From an uncultured Eubacteriales bacterium (lineage in GTDB: Bacteria > Bacillota > Clostridia > Christensenellales > Aristaeellaceae): a stretch of 64,000 bases of DNA. Both the position numbers and the translations under genes were made by a program. The stretch's first letter is position 1; every line of letters begins with the position of its first letter. This document shows, piece after piece, positions 44,249 through 53,249 of this stretch. A model generated the notes under the pieces. That model was not told the DNA's origin. It saw only the letters and a list, made by a program, of their open reading frames with translations, and did not search any database. The DNA lies in the NCBI GenBank assembly GCA_902793605.1, contig CADBEB010000015.1, positions 1-64,000 of the forward strand, written 5' to 3'.

Positions 44249-46609
44249 GTGAACAGGGGAAAGAAAATGCTGGCCGGGCTGACCGCACTGGTGCTGCTGC
44301 TCCTGATATGCGCAGCGGCAGCCGCTGACGGAAGGCCGGGGGTGTACGACATCGCCTTCTACGCCCGGAAGGGCGGCAAGCAGCTCTATGTCTGGCAGAC
44401 CGACCAGAACGGCAAGCTGACGAAGGAGCTTCGCTCCTGCTACCGTACCGGCCTGGTCTTCATGGGCTGGTATACGCATCCCTACGGCGGCTACAGGGTT
44501 ACACAGGACACGGTGTTCACGCAGGATACCAACGTCTGGGCCCACTGGGGCCGGATCGAGGGGAAGGAGTCGGTCCCGCCGACGCCCGGCGTTTACACGA
44601 TCTCCTTTGAGGAAGACAATCATTCCCGTACCCTCCCGTCCACGGTGCAGACCGGCGAGGACGGAAAGATCCGGGACCTGCCGGAACCGACCGTCGAGAA
44701 GGAAAGAGACCTGAAGTTCATGGGATGGCGGAACAAGGCGACGCTGGAAAAGGTGACGGCCGACACCGTCTTCACGGGAGAAGCGACGCTGCAGGCTGTA
44801 TGGGGCTCTGCAAGCAAGGCGAACCTGACCTATATGAGCCGGGGCTGCATCATCCGAAACAACGCCTATCCCTCCGGAAAGTGGCTCACTTCGTTCGCAG
44901 GCAAGCCGGACAACGGCGGCGGACGGCAGTTCCTCGGCTGGTACACGCAGGAAGAGGGCGGAGAAAAGGCGAGCAAGATCCTGATGACCGGCGATACCGT
45001 GCTCTATGCGCGGTGGAGTGACCCGGGCGCCACGATCACGTTTGCGGACGCCGTCGCCTTCGACGGGGACGGCAACCAGCTGCCCCGGAACAAGCTGCGG
45101 ACCCGGGAAGACGGCACGCTGGAATACATTCCCGGAGGCCTCTCGCGCAACCGGCTTTTCATCGAATGGTATACGGACAAAAGGCACGCAGTGCCGCTGA
45201 CGGCCGACACGGTCTTTACAAGGGATTCGCGGGTCTGGGCCAAGGTGGAGCCGTACACCGGCATTCAGGTGCACCTGGACGTACGCAAGTACGGCCAGTA
45301 TACCAGCCGGGTGACGCCGGACGTACTCCCGGTGAAGGAAGACGGCACGCTGGAAGTGATCCCGGTGCCGCAGTGGTCCGGGAACGGACTGGAACGGCGG
45401 AGCTTCCTCGGCTGGTTTACGGAAGACGAGAAACCGGTGACGAAGGAAACGGTCTTTACCGCCGACACCACGATCCATGCCAAATGGGTTGAGGGATACA
45501 AAATCTCCTTCTCCAGCTATGCTCAGCCGGAGTACCGGGCGGCCTGGACCGACGGGAGCGGTAAACTCGCGGCCCTGCCGGCCATCGGGAAGGCATACAA
45601 CGGGAATCCCGCCCTGGGCTGGTATACGGCTGACGGGAAAAAGGTGACCGGGGATACCGTCTTCACGGCGGACACCGAACTGACGGCGAAGTGGGGCTTC
45701 AAGGTCCGCTTCTATACGGAAAACAGGGGGAACGGCTGGGGCTATGGCGACGTGGCCCTGCTGACGACGGACGAGGACGGAAAACTGCCCTACCTTCCCA
45801 AGGGAGTCCACGCAAAAGGCTGGCCCTTCGACGGCTGGGTGGATGCGAGCGGCAACGCGGTGACCGAAGACACGGTGTTTACGGAAGATACCAAGGTATT
45901 CGGTACCTGGGAGACCGGCGGCAATCTGATTTCCCTCATCGGCGGCAAGGGCGGCGTGCCGGATGTCACCAGCATCCGGACCCGGAACGACGGGACGGTT
46001 TCCGAACTGCCTGAAGCGCATCACAAAAACGGGTTGCCCTTCAGGGGCTGGAGCAGTACCGAGGACGGGAAGACGCCCGTGACGGCGGAAATGGTATTCA
46101 GCGAGCCTGTCACGAAACTGTACGCGACCTGGATCCCGGCATGGAAAGTGACCTTCCGCGCAAAGGGCGGCGAGGTGGCCGGCGGCGTCAAAGCCGTGAT
46201 GACGGATGAGGAAGGGCATGTGGCCGAGTGGCCGGATGCGGAGCATCCGCTGAAGCTGAAGTTCGAAGGCTGGTATACCAGCCAGCGGACAGACGCCGAA
46301 AAGGAAGGTCCGCAGAGCGTCTTCACGAAGGATACGTGGGTGGACGCACGCTGGAGCGTACCGGAAGTGCCGGCCGGCGGATTCACGATCACGCTCGTTG
46401 ACCGGGATCGCTCCTGGGAGGAGCATACGACGGCGTCCGGCAAGCTGCAGTTCATGAGCAACCTGCACCGGAGCGACGCGGTCTTCTATGGATGGTTTAT
46501 GGAGCCCGCGGCCGGCGGGACGAAGGTCCGCAACGGGGTCCAGGTCGGCGGCGACCTGACCTTCCACGCGGCGTGGCTGATCCCGCTGACCGCGGAAACG
46601 GACTGGTAA
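44249..46609 (+). CDS. Secreted protein of ten InlB-B-like (Listeria-Bacteroides) repeats
   Basis: 786 residues, GTG start at 44249 with AAAGGAGG. A signal peptide (GKKMLAGLTALVLLLLICAAAAA) is followed by about ten repeats of 65-80 residues. Each has a beta strand start, a DGxLxxLP middle, then F.GWYT and a VTxDTVFTxDTxVxAxW end (for example GWYTADGKKVTGDTVFTADTELTAKW). This is the small ubiquitin-like InlB B-repeat fold, common in surface adhesins. No LPxTG, S-layer or membrane anchor is seen, so it is free or held by other means. It lies 22 bases after gyrA and may be cotranscribed. Confidence 0.88.
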   Translation: MNRGKKMLAGLTALVLLLLICAAAAADGRPGVYDIAFYARKGGKQLYVWQTDQNGKLTKELRSCYRTGLVFMGWYTHPYGGYRVTQDTVFTQDTNVWAHWGRIEGKESVPPTPGVYTISFEEDNHSRTLPSTVQTGEDGKIRDLPEPTVEKERDLKFMGWRNKATLEKVTADTVFTGEATLQAVWGSASKANLTYMSRGCIIRNNAYPSGKWLTSFAGKPDNGGGRQFLGWYTQEEGGEKASKILMTGDTVLYARWSDPGATITFADAVAFDGDGNQLPRNKLRTREDGTLEYIPGGLSRNRLFIEWYTDKRHAVPLTADTVFTRDSRVWAKVEPYTGIQVHLDVRKYGQYTSRVTPDVLPVKEDGTLEVIPVPQWSGNGLERRSFLGWFTEDEKPVTKETVFTADTTIHAKWVEGYKISFSSYAQPEYRAAWTDGSGKLAALPAIGKAYNGNPALGWYTADGKKVTGDTVFTADTELTAKWGFKVRFYTENRGNGWGYGDVALLTTDEDGKLPYLPKGVHAKGWPFDGWVDASGNAVTEDTVFTEDTKVFGTWETGGNLISLIGGKGGVPDVTSIRTRNDGTVSELPEAHHKNGLPFRGWSSTEDGKTPVTAEMVFSEPVTKLYATWIPAWKVTFRAKGGEVAGGVKAVMTDEEGHVAEWPDAEHPLKLKFEGWYTSQRTDAEKEGPQSVFTKDTWVDARWSVPEVPAGGFTITLVDRDRSWEEHTTASGKLQFMSNLHRSDAVFYGWFMEPAAGGTKVRNGVQVGGDLTFHAAWLIPLTAETDW

Positions 46610-46670
46610 GTCAGGGATCAGGATTCAGGGGTCAGGGTTTTGGCTTTTTGAGCGTCCAGCCTCTTAACGA

Positions 46671-46698
46671 AGAGTTCACAGCGATGTGGACTCTTTTT
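46671..46698 (+). terminator. Rho-independent terminator
   Basis: AGAGT-T-CACA, loop GCGA, TGTG-G-ACTCT, followed by TTTTT. It ends transcription after the repeat protein, ahead of the export module. Confidence 0.85.
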
Positions 46699-46769
46699 AA
46701 TTTGGTTTTAGGTTGGCTGACTATGCTGAGTACGTCAAAAGTTCTGCTAGGGAAAGGAATGACCCGTAA

Positions 46770-47924
46770 ATGAGTGAGACCATGGAGATCAGAGCGACCG
46801 GGAGTACCGAAGCCGCGAAAGCAGTGGAACGGAAGCCGGAAAAGAAAAAGAAGAAGGGCCGCAAACGCAGGATCCTGAAGAGAATCATATGGACGATCAT
46901 CATCCTGGCGATCCTGGGCGTGATCGGCTGGTCGGTCTACAGCAAGCTGCGCGCGGATTACAAGATCACCTATGATCCTTATACCGCGACCACCGGCAGC
47001 ATCTCCAATTCCCTGTCCTTCAGCGGCAGCATGCAGCTGATCGACAGCGAGACCTACACGGCCCCCGCGGACGCGAAAGTCCGGGAGATCTATGTGACCG
47101 CCGGCCAGAAGGTGACGGACGGGACCAGGCTGATGCGCCTGTCCACGGGCGATACGATCGAAGCCGGGTTTGACGGAACGGTCAGCGCGATCAACGTGGA
47201 AAAGGGTGATGAAGTCAAGGCGGAGACTTCGCTGATCACAGTAGCGGATTTCGATCATATGCGGGTTTCCGTCCGGGTGGGCGAGAGCAACATCGGCAGC
47301 GTGAGCGTCGGGCAGGCCTGCAAGGTGACGGTCTCCTCCGCCGGGGCGAGTTTTGATTCCACGATCGGGAACATCAATTACGTGGACTATACCGGCAACA
47401 ACGTTGCCTATTACACGACGACAGTCGATGTGGACACCTCCGAGACGGAGAACATCTGGCCCGGCATGCAGGCGACGGTGACCGTTACGCTGGAGGAGGC
47501 GCAGGACGTGACCGTGCTGAAGGTGGACGCCCTGAGCACCGCGCGGGACAATACGGCCTACGTGTATAAAGAAAATTCGGACGGTGAGATGGAAGAAGTC
47601 AAGGTGACCGTAGGGGTGAGCAACGGCAACTACATTGAGATCAAGGACGGCGTGACCTCCGGCGAGACCGTCTACAAGATCGCCGAGAAGGAAGAAGAAG
47701 CGACCGGCCTGGCGGCCCTGTTCTCCGGACTGTTCACCAACAGACAGGTGAATCGTCCGGGCAGCGGCAGGAACGGCAGCGGCTTCGGCGGCGGCAGCAT
47801 GCCTGACTTCGGCAGCGGCAACATGCCCGACTTCAGCGGCGGCTTCCCGGGCGGAAGCGGCAGCGGCGGAAGCGGCGGCAGCAGGCCAAGCAACGGAGGA
47901 TCCGGCGGATCGCGGGGGAACTGA
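46770..47924 (+). CDS. MacA-like membrane fusion/adaptor protein
   Basis: 384 residues. A basic cytoplasmic N-terminus (KPEKKKKKGRKRR) leads to one membrane helix (about residues 40-60). Residues 80-300 carry the HlyD/MacA fold: two lipoyl half-motifs (YTAPADAKVREIYVTAGQKVTDG and AGFDGTVSAINVEKGDEVKAET), a beta-barrel (VRVGESNIGSVSVGQACKVTV), and a membrane-proximal domain. There is almost no coiled coil between the lipoyl halves. The last 60 residues are Gly/Ser-rich and flexible. It should link the downstream ABC transporter to substrates outside the membrane. Confidence 0.88.
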   Translation: MSETMEIRATGSTEAAKAVERKPEKKKKKGRKRRILKRIIWTIIILAILGVIGWSVYSKLRADYKITYDPYTATTGSISNSLSFSGSMQLIDSETYTAPADAKVREIYVTAGQKVTDGTRLMRLSTGDTIEAGFDGTVSAINVEKGDEVKAETSLITVADFDHMRVSVRVGESNIGSVSVGQACKVTVSSAGASFDSTIGNINYVDYTGNNVAYYTTTVDVDTSETENIWPGMQATVTVTLEEAQDVTVLKVDALSTARDNTAYVYKENSDGEMEEVKVTVGVSNGNYIEIKDGVTSGETVYKIAEKEEEATGLAALFSGLFTNRQVNRPGSGRNGSGFGGGSMPDFGSGNMPDFSGGFPGGSGSGGSGGSRPSNGGSGGSRGN

Positions 47925-47926
47925 CG

Positions 47927-48682
47927 ATGGCAGATGAAGTTTTTTTCCGGATGAGGGAGATCGATAAGGTCTACCCGCTGGAAGGGGAAGACGTCCACGC
48001 GCTGAAAAAGGTATCCCTGACCCTGGATGAAGGGGAATACCTTTCGGTGCTGGGTCCCTCCGGCAGCGGGAAGAGTACGCTGATGAACATCATCGGCTGC
48101 CTGGATACCCCGACCTCCGGCGAGTATATTCTGCAGGGGCGTGAAGTGGAAAACCTGGACGAGCTGGAACTGGCGGAACTGCGGAACCGGGAAATCGGTT
48201 TTATCTTCCAGAACTCCCAGCTGCTGCCCCGGCTGACGGCGCGGAAGAACGTCGAACTGCCCTTGATTTATGCTGGGGTCCGGCCGAGGGAACGCCGGGA
48301 ACGCGCTGAGGCGATGCTGGAGCGCGTGGGACTTTCGGACCGGATGGACCATATGCCGAACCAGCTGTCCGGCGGACAGCAGCAGCGCGTGGCGATTGCC
48401 CGGGCGATGGTGGGGAATCCATCCATCCTGCTGGCAGACGAGCCTACCGGCGCGCTGGACCAGAAGACCGGCGCCCAGATCATGGAGCTGTTCCAGGAGC
48501 TGAACGACGAGCACCGCACGGTGATCATGATCACACACGACCTGAAGATTGCCTCCCGTGCGCGGCGCATTGTACACATCATCGACGGGGAACTGACTGA
48601 TGACCCCCAGTGGGGGAAATCCCATCAGGCGGTTCCTCAGCCGAAACAAGCGGGCTCCGCAGTGCAGAGCCGCGACGATTGA
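47927..48682 (+). CDS. MacB/LolD-type ABC transporter ATP-binding protein
   Basis: 251 residues, ATG two bases after the adaptor stop. Walker A GPSGSGKST, signature LSGGQQQRVAIARAM, Walker B ILLADEPTGALDQKTG and H-loop ITHD are intact. The TGALD ending and overall size are typical of the MacB/FtsE/LolD class that works with FtsX-type permeases. About 25 extra residues at the C-terminus are polar and unstructured. It drives export by the permease encoded next. Confidence 0.95.
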   Translation: MADEVFFRMREIDKVYPLEGEDVHALKKVSLTLDEGEYLSVLGPSGSGKSTLMNIIGCLDTPTSGEYILQGREVENLDELELAELRNREIGFIFQNSQLLPRLTARKNVELPLIYAGVRPRERRERAEAMLERVGLSDRMDHMPNQLSGGQQQRVAIARAMVGNPSILLADEPTGALDQKTGAQIMELFQELNDEHRTVIMITHDLKIASRARRIVHIIDGELTDDPQWGKSHQAVPQPKQAGSAVQSRDD

Positions 48683-48704
48683 GGCTGCGGGAAGGTGTTG
48701 AACA

Positions 48705-49916
48705 ATGAATAATCATTTCGGCAAATCCTTCATCATGTTCCGTGAAAGCATCTCGATGGCACTTGACAACATCCGGAACAACAAGGTACGTTCTTTCCTG
48801 ACGCTTCTGGGCATCATGATCGGCGTCATGGCAGTCATCACGCTGATAACGACGGTGAGCGGCGTCACGGGTTCGATCACCTCCTCCTTCTCGAGCATGG
48901 GCGTCGGCACGCTGACGGTCCAGGTCAGCGGGAGCGACTCGAAAACCGGCGTGACGCCGGAGGATCTGCAGGTAATCACGAACCTGGACAGCGTGGACGG
49001 CGTATCCCCGACGGTCAACCTGAACGGGCGCGTTTCCTACGGGAAGAACGTGCAGACAGGCAAGACCACCTCGGGCAAGAATGCGTATTACTTCACCGCG
49101 AACCCGGACATGATCGTGCAGGGCCGGGCGCTGAATTTCACCGATGACGACAACAGCACCTATGTCTGTGTGATCAGCCAGGATCTGGTGGATGAGTTCT
49201 TCCTGGGGAAGAACCCTATCGGAGAAACGCTTTATGTGGCCGGCCTGCCGTTCACGGTCGTGGGCCGCTACAAGGAAGACAGCGGCGGCGGCGTAGCCTC
49301 CATCTTCATGGGTTCCGCGGATGTGATCATTCCCTATACGACAGCCATGAAGGTGAACAACTCCGATGAAGTGACCTCCTTCACGGTATACTTGAAGGAA
49401 GGTGTGGAAAGCGACGCGGCGCAGAGCGAGATCGAGGACGCCATGGACAAGCTGTTCGACTATGAAGAAGACTGTTTTACGGTCTCTTCGATGGAGAGCA
49501 TTGAGGACACAATGAACAGCATGGCCACCATGCTGAGCAGCCTGCTGGCGGGTATCGCGTCCATCGCGCTGCTGGTCGGCGGCATCGGCATTATGAACAT
49601 GATGCTGACGACGGTGACGGAGCGGACGACGGAGATCGGCCTGAAGAAGGCGTTGGGCGCGGTGCCCGGGCAGATCCAGAGCCAGTTCCTGATGGAGAGC
49701 TTCCTGCTCTCCATGATCGGGGGACTGACGGGCGCTGTCTTCGGCCTGGCTTTGTCCTTCGGCCTGTGTAAACTGCTGGGAACGAGCTTCGTGTTCAACG
49801 GCGGGGCGATCCTGCTGGGCGTCGGGTTCTCGGCCGCGGTTGGGATCATCTTCGGATGGGCACCGGCGCGGAAGGCGAGCAAGCTTAATCCAATTGATGC
49901 GCTGCGCGCGGCATAA
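48705..49916 (+). CDS. MacB-like FtsX-domain ABC permease
   Basis: 403 residues. One N-terminal helix (VRSFLTLLGIMIGVMAVITLI), a large outside MacB_PCD domain (residues about 55-270), then three C-terminal FtsX helices with GGIGIMNMMLTTVTERTTEIGLKKALGA and WAPARKASKLNPIDALRAA. This four-helix plan is that of MacB-type mechanotransmission pumps, which do not pass substrate through the membrane. In a monoderm they usually expel peptides or sense antibiotics. It sits between the ATPase and a second adaptor. Confidence 0.95.
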   Translation: MNNHFGKSFIMFRESISMALDNIRNNKVRSFLTLLGIMIGVMAVITLITTVSGVTGSITSSFSSMGVGTLTVQVSGSDSKTGVTPEDLQVITNLDSVDGVSPTVNLNGRVSYGKNVQTGKTTSGKNAYYFTANPDMIVQGRALNFTDDDNSTYVCVISQDLVDEFFLGKNPIGETLYVAGLPFTVVGRYKEDSGGGVASIFMGSADVIIPYTTAMKVNNSDEVTSFTVYLKEGVESDAAQSEIEDAMDKLFDYEEDCFTVSSMESIEDTMNSMATMLSSLLAGIASIALLVGGIGIMNMMLTTVTERTTEIGLKKALGAVPGQIQSQFLMESFLLSMIGGLTGAVFGLALSFGLCKLLGTSFVFNGGAILLGVGFSAAVGIIFGWAPARKASKLNPIDALRAA

Positions 49917-49937
49917 ATAAGAAAGGCGGAAAGAATC

Positions 49938-50990
49938 ATGAAAACCCTGAGCAGAGTTGCGGCGATCCTCCTGATCCTGGTACTGGCGGCCGGAACCGCC
50001 TGCGCGGATACACTGAGCCTGAACGGTACCATTGAGGCCGGCGAGACGGTGCCGGTGTATGCCCCGATCGGCGGAACGGTCGAAAGCGTTTCGGTGGAGC
50101 AGGGGATGCGTTTAAATACCGGAGATATGATCTTTTCCTACCGGACGGACAAGACCTATGCCTCCGAGGACGGAAAGATCGCCGGCGTATTCGTCCAGGC
50201 GGGCGACGACGCGGAGACCATGACCGAACGGTACGGCGCGGATCTCTATATTGAGGGCAATTCGGTCTATACTGTCAGCGCCAGCACACAGAAGGCCTAC
50301 GCTTCGGCGGAGACCAAAATGATCCATACGGGAGAATCGGTGTACCTGATGAGCAAAAAGGGCAGGTACGGCGTCGGGATCGTGACGGCTGTGGACGGGA
50401 ACAATTACACGGTGCGGATTACGGAGAACGATTTTATCACGGGGGACGTGATCTATGTCTACCGGGACAGCGAGTATTCCGCGAAGCAGCTGATCGGCCG
50501 CGGCACAGTGGCCCGGGCGAACCCGACAGCGGTGAACACCACCGGAGCGATCGTCAATGTGGCCGTAAAGAACGGGGACGAGGTCAGGCGCGGGGACCTG
50601 CTGCTGGAGACGCTGACCGGCACCTTTGACGGATACAGGATGAGCGGGACCTCGGTAACGGCACAGGAAACGGGCATCGTGGCTTCCGTGAGCGTGGAGG
50701 CCGGAACGGTGGTCACCAAGGGGGATATCGTCGCGAAGATCGCGCCGATCAGCGGCATGCGCGTGGAGGCTCCGATCGCTGCGGACGACCGGAAGGATCT
50801 GAAGGCCGGAGACAAGGTGACGATCGCCCTGGAGTCGGATGAGACGAAAACCTATGAGGGAACGGTCCGCTATATCTCCGAACTGCCGGAGGAGGACTCC
50901 GAGACGATCCAGTACAAGGTAATCATCGACTTCACCCCGGACGAGAACGCGGTTTTCGGCATGTCGGTCATCGTGACAACCGCCGAATAA
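49938..50990 (+). CDS. Second exported adaptor-like protein with lipoyl/barrel hairpins
   Basis: 350 residues, AAAGGCGG ahead of the ATG at 49938. A cleaved signal peptide (ILLILVLAAGTACA) replaces the membrane helix of the first adaptor. Three biotinyl/lipoyl-like hairpins are visible: APIGGTVESVSVEQGMRLNTGD, ASEDGKIAGVFVQAGDD, and AQETGIVASVSVEAGTVVTKGD, followed by a barrel end (VRYISELPEEDSETIQYKVIIDF). It resembles HlyD-family proteins but is soluble or only loosely held. Its place after the permease suggests it works in the same export complex. Confidence 0.8.
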   Translation: MKTLSRVAAILLILVLAAGTACADTLSLNGTIEAGETVPVYAPIGGTVESVSVEQGMRLNTGDMIFSYRTDKTYASEDGKIAGVFVQAGDDAETMTERYGADLYIEGNSVYTVSASTQKAYASAETKMIHTGESVYLMSKKGRYGVGIVTAVDGNNYTVRITENDFITGDVIYVYRDSEYSAKQLIGRGTVARANPTAVNTTGAIVNVAVKNGDEVRRGDLLLETLTGTFDGYRMSGTSVTAQETGIVASVSVEAGTVVTKGDIVAKIAPISGMRVEAPIAADDRKDLKAGDKVTIALESDETKTYEGTVRYISELPEEDSETIQYKVIIDFTPDENAVFGMSVIVTTAE

Positions 50991-51001
50991 TCTGGTACGA
51001 T
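50973..51001 (+). promoter_or_regulatory. Candidate promoter for the two-component genes
   Basis: GTGACA (50973-50978), a 17-base spacer and TACGAT (50996-51001), overlapping the end of the adaptor gene and 36 bases ahead of the regulator. Confidence 0.5.
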
Positions 51002-51036
51002 AGAGGCGGCAAGAACAACAAACGCAGGAGAGAGAC

Positions 51037-51711
51037 ATGAAGCTGCTTTTTGCGGAGGACGACCGGGACCTTTCCACGGCGGTCAGGACCCTGCTGGAAC
51101 GCAACGGCTATATGGTGGATACCGTATATGACGGGGCGGAAGCCGTTGATTATGCCCTGGAGGGCGAATACGACGGGATGATCCTGGACTGGATGATGCC
51201 GGTGAGGGACGGCGTGGAAGCGCTGCGGGAGATGCGCTCCAAAGGGATCCGGACGCCCTGCATCCTGCTGACGGCCCGGGACGCGGTGGAAGACCGCGTG
51301 ACCGGGCTGGACGCGGGTGCGGACGACTATCTGCCCAAGCCCTTCAACGGGAAGGAACTGCTGGCCCGGGTCCGCGCGATGCTCCGGCGGCGGGAGACCT
51401 ATGTGCCGGACGTGATCGTCTGGGAGGACCTGCAGCTGGACAAGAGCAGCTGCGAGCTTCACTGCGGGCAGAATTCCACGCGTCTGGCGGGCAAGCTGTA
51501 CCAGCTGATGGAACTGTTCATGGAAAATCCGAAGCACCTGTTTTCCGTGCAGCAGCTGATGGACCGCGTATGGGGCTGGGAGAGCGAGGCGGAGATCAAT
51601 GTCGTCTGGGTCAATATCTCTCAGCTGCGCAAGAAGCTGGCGGAACTGCAGACCGTAACGGAGATCCGGGTCCACCGCGGAACCGGATACTCCCTGGAGA
51701 GACAGTCATGA
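51037..51711 (+). CDS. OmpR/PhoB-type response regulator
   Basis: 224 residues, AGGAGAGAG ahead of the ATG at 51037. The receiver domain (1-118) has the acidic pocket FAEDDRD, phospho-acceptor D51 in LDWMMP, the Thr/Ala switch region LLTARDAV and KPF lysine. The C-terminal winged helix (about 125-222) ends VRVHRGTGYSLE-like (EIRVHRGTGYSLERQ). It should control the export module upstream or genes it protects against. It overlaps the kinase gene by 4 bases. Confidence 0.95.
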   Translation: MKLLFAEDDRDLSTAVRTLLERNGYMVDTVYDGAEAVDYALEGEYDGMILDWMMPVRDGVEALREMRSKGIRTPCILLTARDAVEDRVTGLDAGADDYLPKPFNGKELLARVRAMLRRRETYVPDVIVWEDLQLDKSSCELHCGQNSTRLAGKLYQLMELFMENPKHLFSVQQLMDRVWGWESEAEINVVWVNISQLRKKLAELQTVTEIRVHRGTGYSLERQS

Positions 51712-53036
51712 TCAAACAACTGCAGAGACGATTTATCAGGATCGCCGTGGTGGCGCTGACCGTCGCCATGGTGCTTGTTGTCGGAATCGTAAATGTGGCG
51801 AACTGGATCAGCGTACGGGGAGAGCTGTTCAGCACCCTTTCCCTGATTGTACCGCCGGACATGACGGATGAAATCCCGGCCACCCCGGTCATCCTGCCGT
51901 CTGAACCGGCCGAAACCGCTCCGCCGGCGCGGCGGGAAGAATCAGGTGCGACGCAGGAAGCAGGACAGGCGAATGACCCGTTTCCGCCAAGGAACCGGCA
52001 TTTCCGCAATATGGTGGCGGAATCAAAATGGTTTACAGGCATCCTGTCGGAAGAAGGCGAAGTGAAGTTTTACCGCCTGGACCAGATGGAAAACCTGGAG
52101 GAGGAAACCGCCAGGGAGCTGGTTTTCCAGGCAGCCGGCGGAAACCGGACGGAAGGAATCCTCCAGGATTATCTGTTCCGAGTGCAGACGCTGCGCAGCG
52201 GAAAAAAGCGGGTGGTGCTCCTGAACTGCGAGACGCGGCTGACCGCGGTACGTAAGCTGATCCTGATCTCCGTGATCGCCTGCGCGGGCGGTATCCTGCT
52301 GGCCTGGCTGCTGGTGACGTTGGCGTCCCGCAAGGCGGTGGAGCCGACTATACGCAACATGGAGCAGCAGAAGCAGTTCATCACCAACGCTTCGCACGAG
52401 CTGAAGACGCCGCTGACCGTGATCTCCACGAACATGGAACTGATGGAGATGGAGGACGCGGACAACCCCTGGATCAAATCCACGCAGAAGCAGACCGCGG
52501 TACTGCGCAGGCTGGTGGACGAACTGGTCTACCTGTCCCGGATGGAGGAAGAGAATTCCCGGCTGACGGTGGAGCAGATCGACGCGGGCAAGCTGCTGGA
52601 GGAGACGGCGGAGCCGTTCATTTCCATGGCGGAATTCAGCGGCCGGGAGATGACCGTGGAGACGGAGGAAGGACTGCAGATCAACGGCGACCGGGCATCC
52701 CTGCAGCGGCTGATGTCCACGCTGTGCGACAACGCAGTCAAGTACGCTTCGGCGGGACCGATCCGGGCGGAGATCCGTGCCGAAGGAAAGAACCATGTGG
52801 TGCTCCGGGTGTCCAATCCCGTGGCGGAGCCGCTGACCCGGAAGCAGTGCGAGCAGCTGTTCAACCGGTTCTACCGGGTGGATGAGTCCCGGAGCAAGGA
52901 AAAGAAGGCCGGATTCGGGATCGGACTGGCGATCGCCGCCGCCATTGCGGAAAAGCACGGCGGCAGGATCAGTGCCGCCATGGAGGATGAAAATATCGTT
53001 TTCACCTGCGTGCTGCCAAAGGAAGCAAAGTTTTAA
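51708..53036 (+). CDS. Sensor histidine kinase
   Basis: 442 residues; the ATG at 51708 overlaps the regulator stop (ATGA). Two membrane helices (about residues 11-33 and 182-204) flank an outside domain of about 145 residues with a Pro/Glu/Ala-rich first part. The phospho-accepting His is H230 in ITNASHELKTPLTVI. The ATPase core has N-box LCDNAVKYAS, FNRFYRVDESR and G-box GFGIGLAIAAAIAEKHGG. There is no HAMP domain. It probably senses an external stress, such as a peptide antibiotic, handled by the MacAB-like pump. Confidence 0.95.
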   Translation: MIKQLQRRFIRIAVVALTVAMVLVVGIVNVANWISVRGELFSTLSLIVPPDMTDEIPATPVILPSEPAETAPPARREESGATQEAGQANDPFPPRNRHFRNMVAESKWFTGILSEEGEVKFYRLDQMENLEEETARELVFQAAGGNRTEGILQDYLFRVQTLRSGKKRVVLLNCETRLTAVRKLILISVIACAGGILLAWLLVTLASRKAVEPTIRNMEQQKQFITNASHELKTPLTVISTNMELMEMEDADNPWIKSTQKQTAVLRRLVDELVYLSRMEEENSRLTVEQIDAGKLLEETAEPFISMAEFSGREMTVETEEGLQINGDRASLQRLMSTLCDNAVKYASAGPIRAEIRAEGKNHVVLRVSNPVAEPLTRKQCEQLFNRFYRVDESRSKEKKAGFGIGLAIAAAIAEKHGGRISAAMEDENIVFTCVLPKEAKF

Positions 53037-53249
53037 GGGGGCTTTCCGCCCACACACCCCATTGCCTGCTGACGGTTTTGGCAAAGCCGATCTGTTCATC
53101 CGGCACAGGCGGGACTGCCTTGATCCTCAATGGCATTTACGGCAGGTTCCGTACCTGTTATGATTCTGTTGCCGAAGCATGTATCATTCACAAATCATTT
53201 CCCGGGATCACAGCCGGACAGAAACCCCGGGATTTATGGGGGATGAAAA
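53037..53249. other. Intergenic region with R2 repeat start and a hairpin
   Basis: It begins GGGGGCTTTCCGC, the first 13 bases of the R2 repeat family, directly after the kinase stop; the rest of that repeat is missing. A candidate promoter lies at 53137-53164. CCCGGG at 53202 and 53227 can pair to form a hairpin in the leader of the next gene. Confidence 0.45.
53137..53164 (+). promoter_or_regulatory. Candidate promoter for the amidohydrolase gene
   Basis: TTACGG (53137-53142), a 16-base spacer and TATGAT (53159-53164), about 85 bases ahead of the start codon. Confidence 0.45.
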
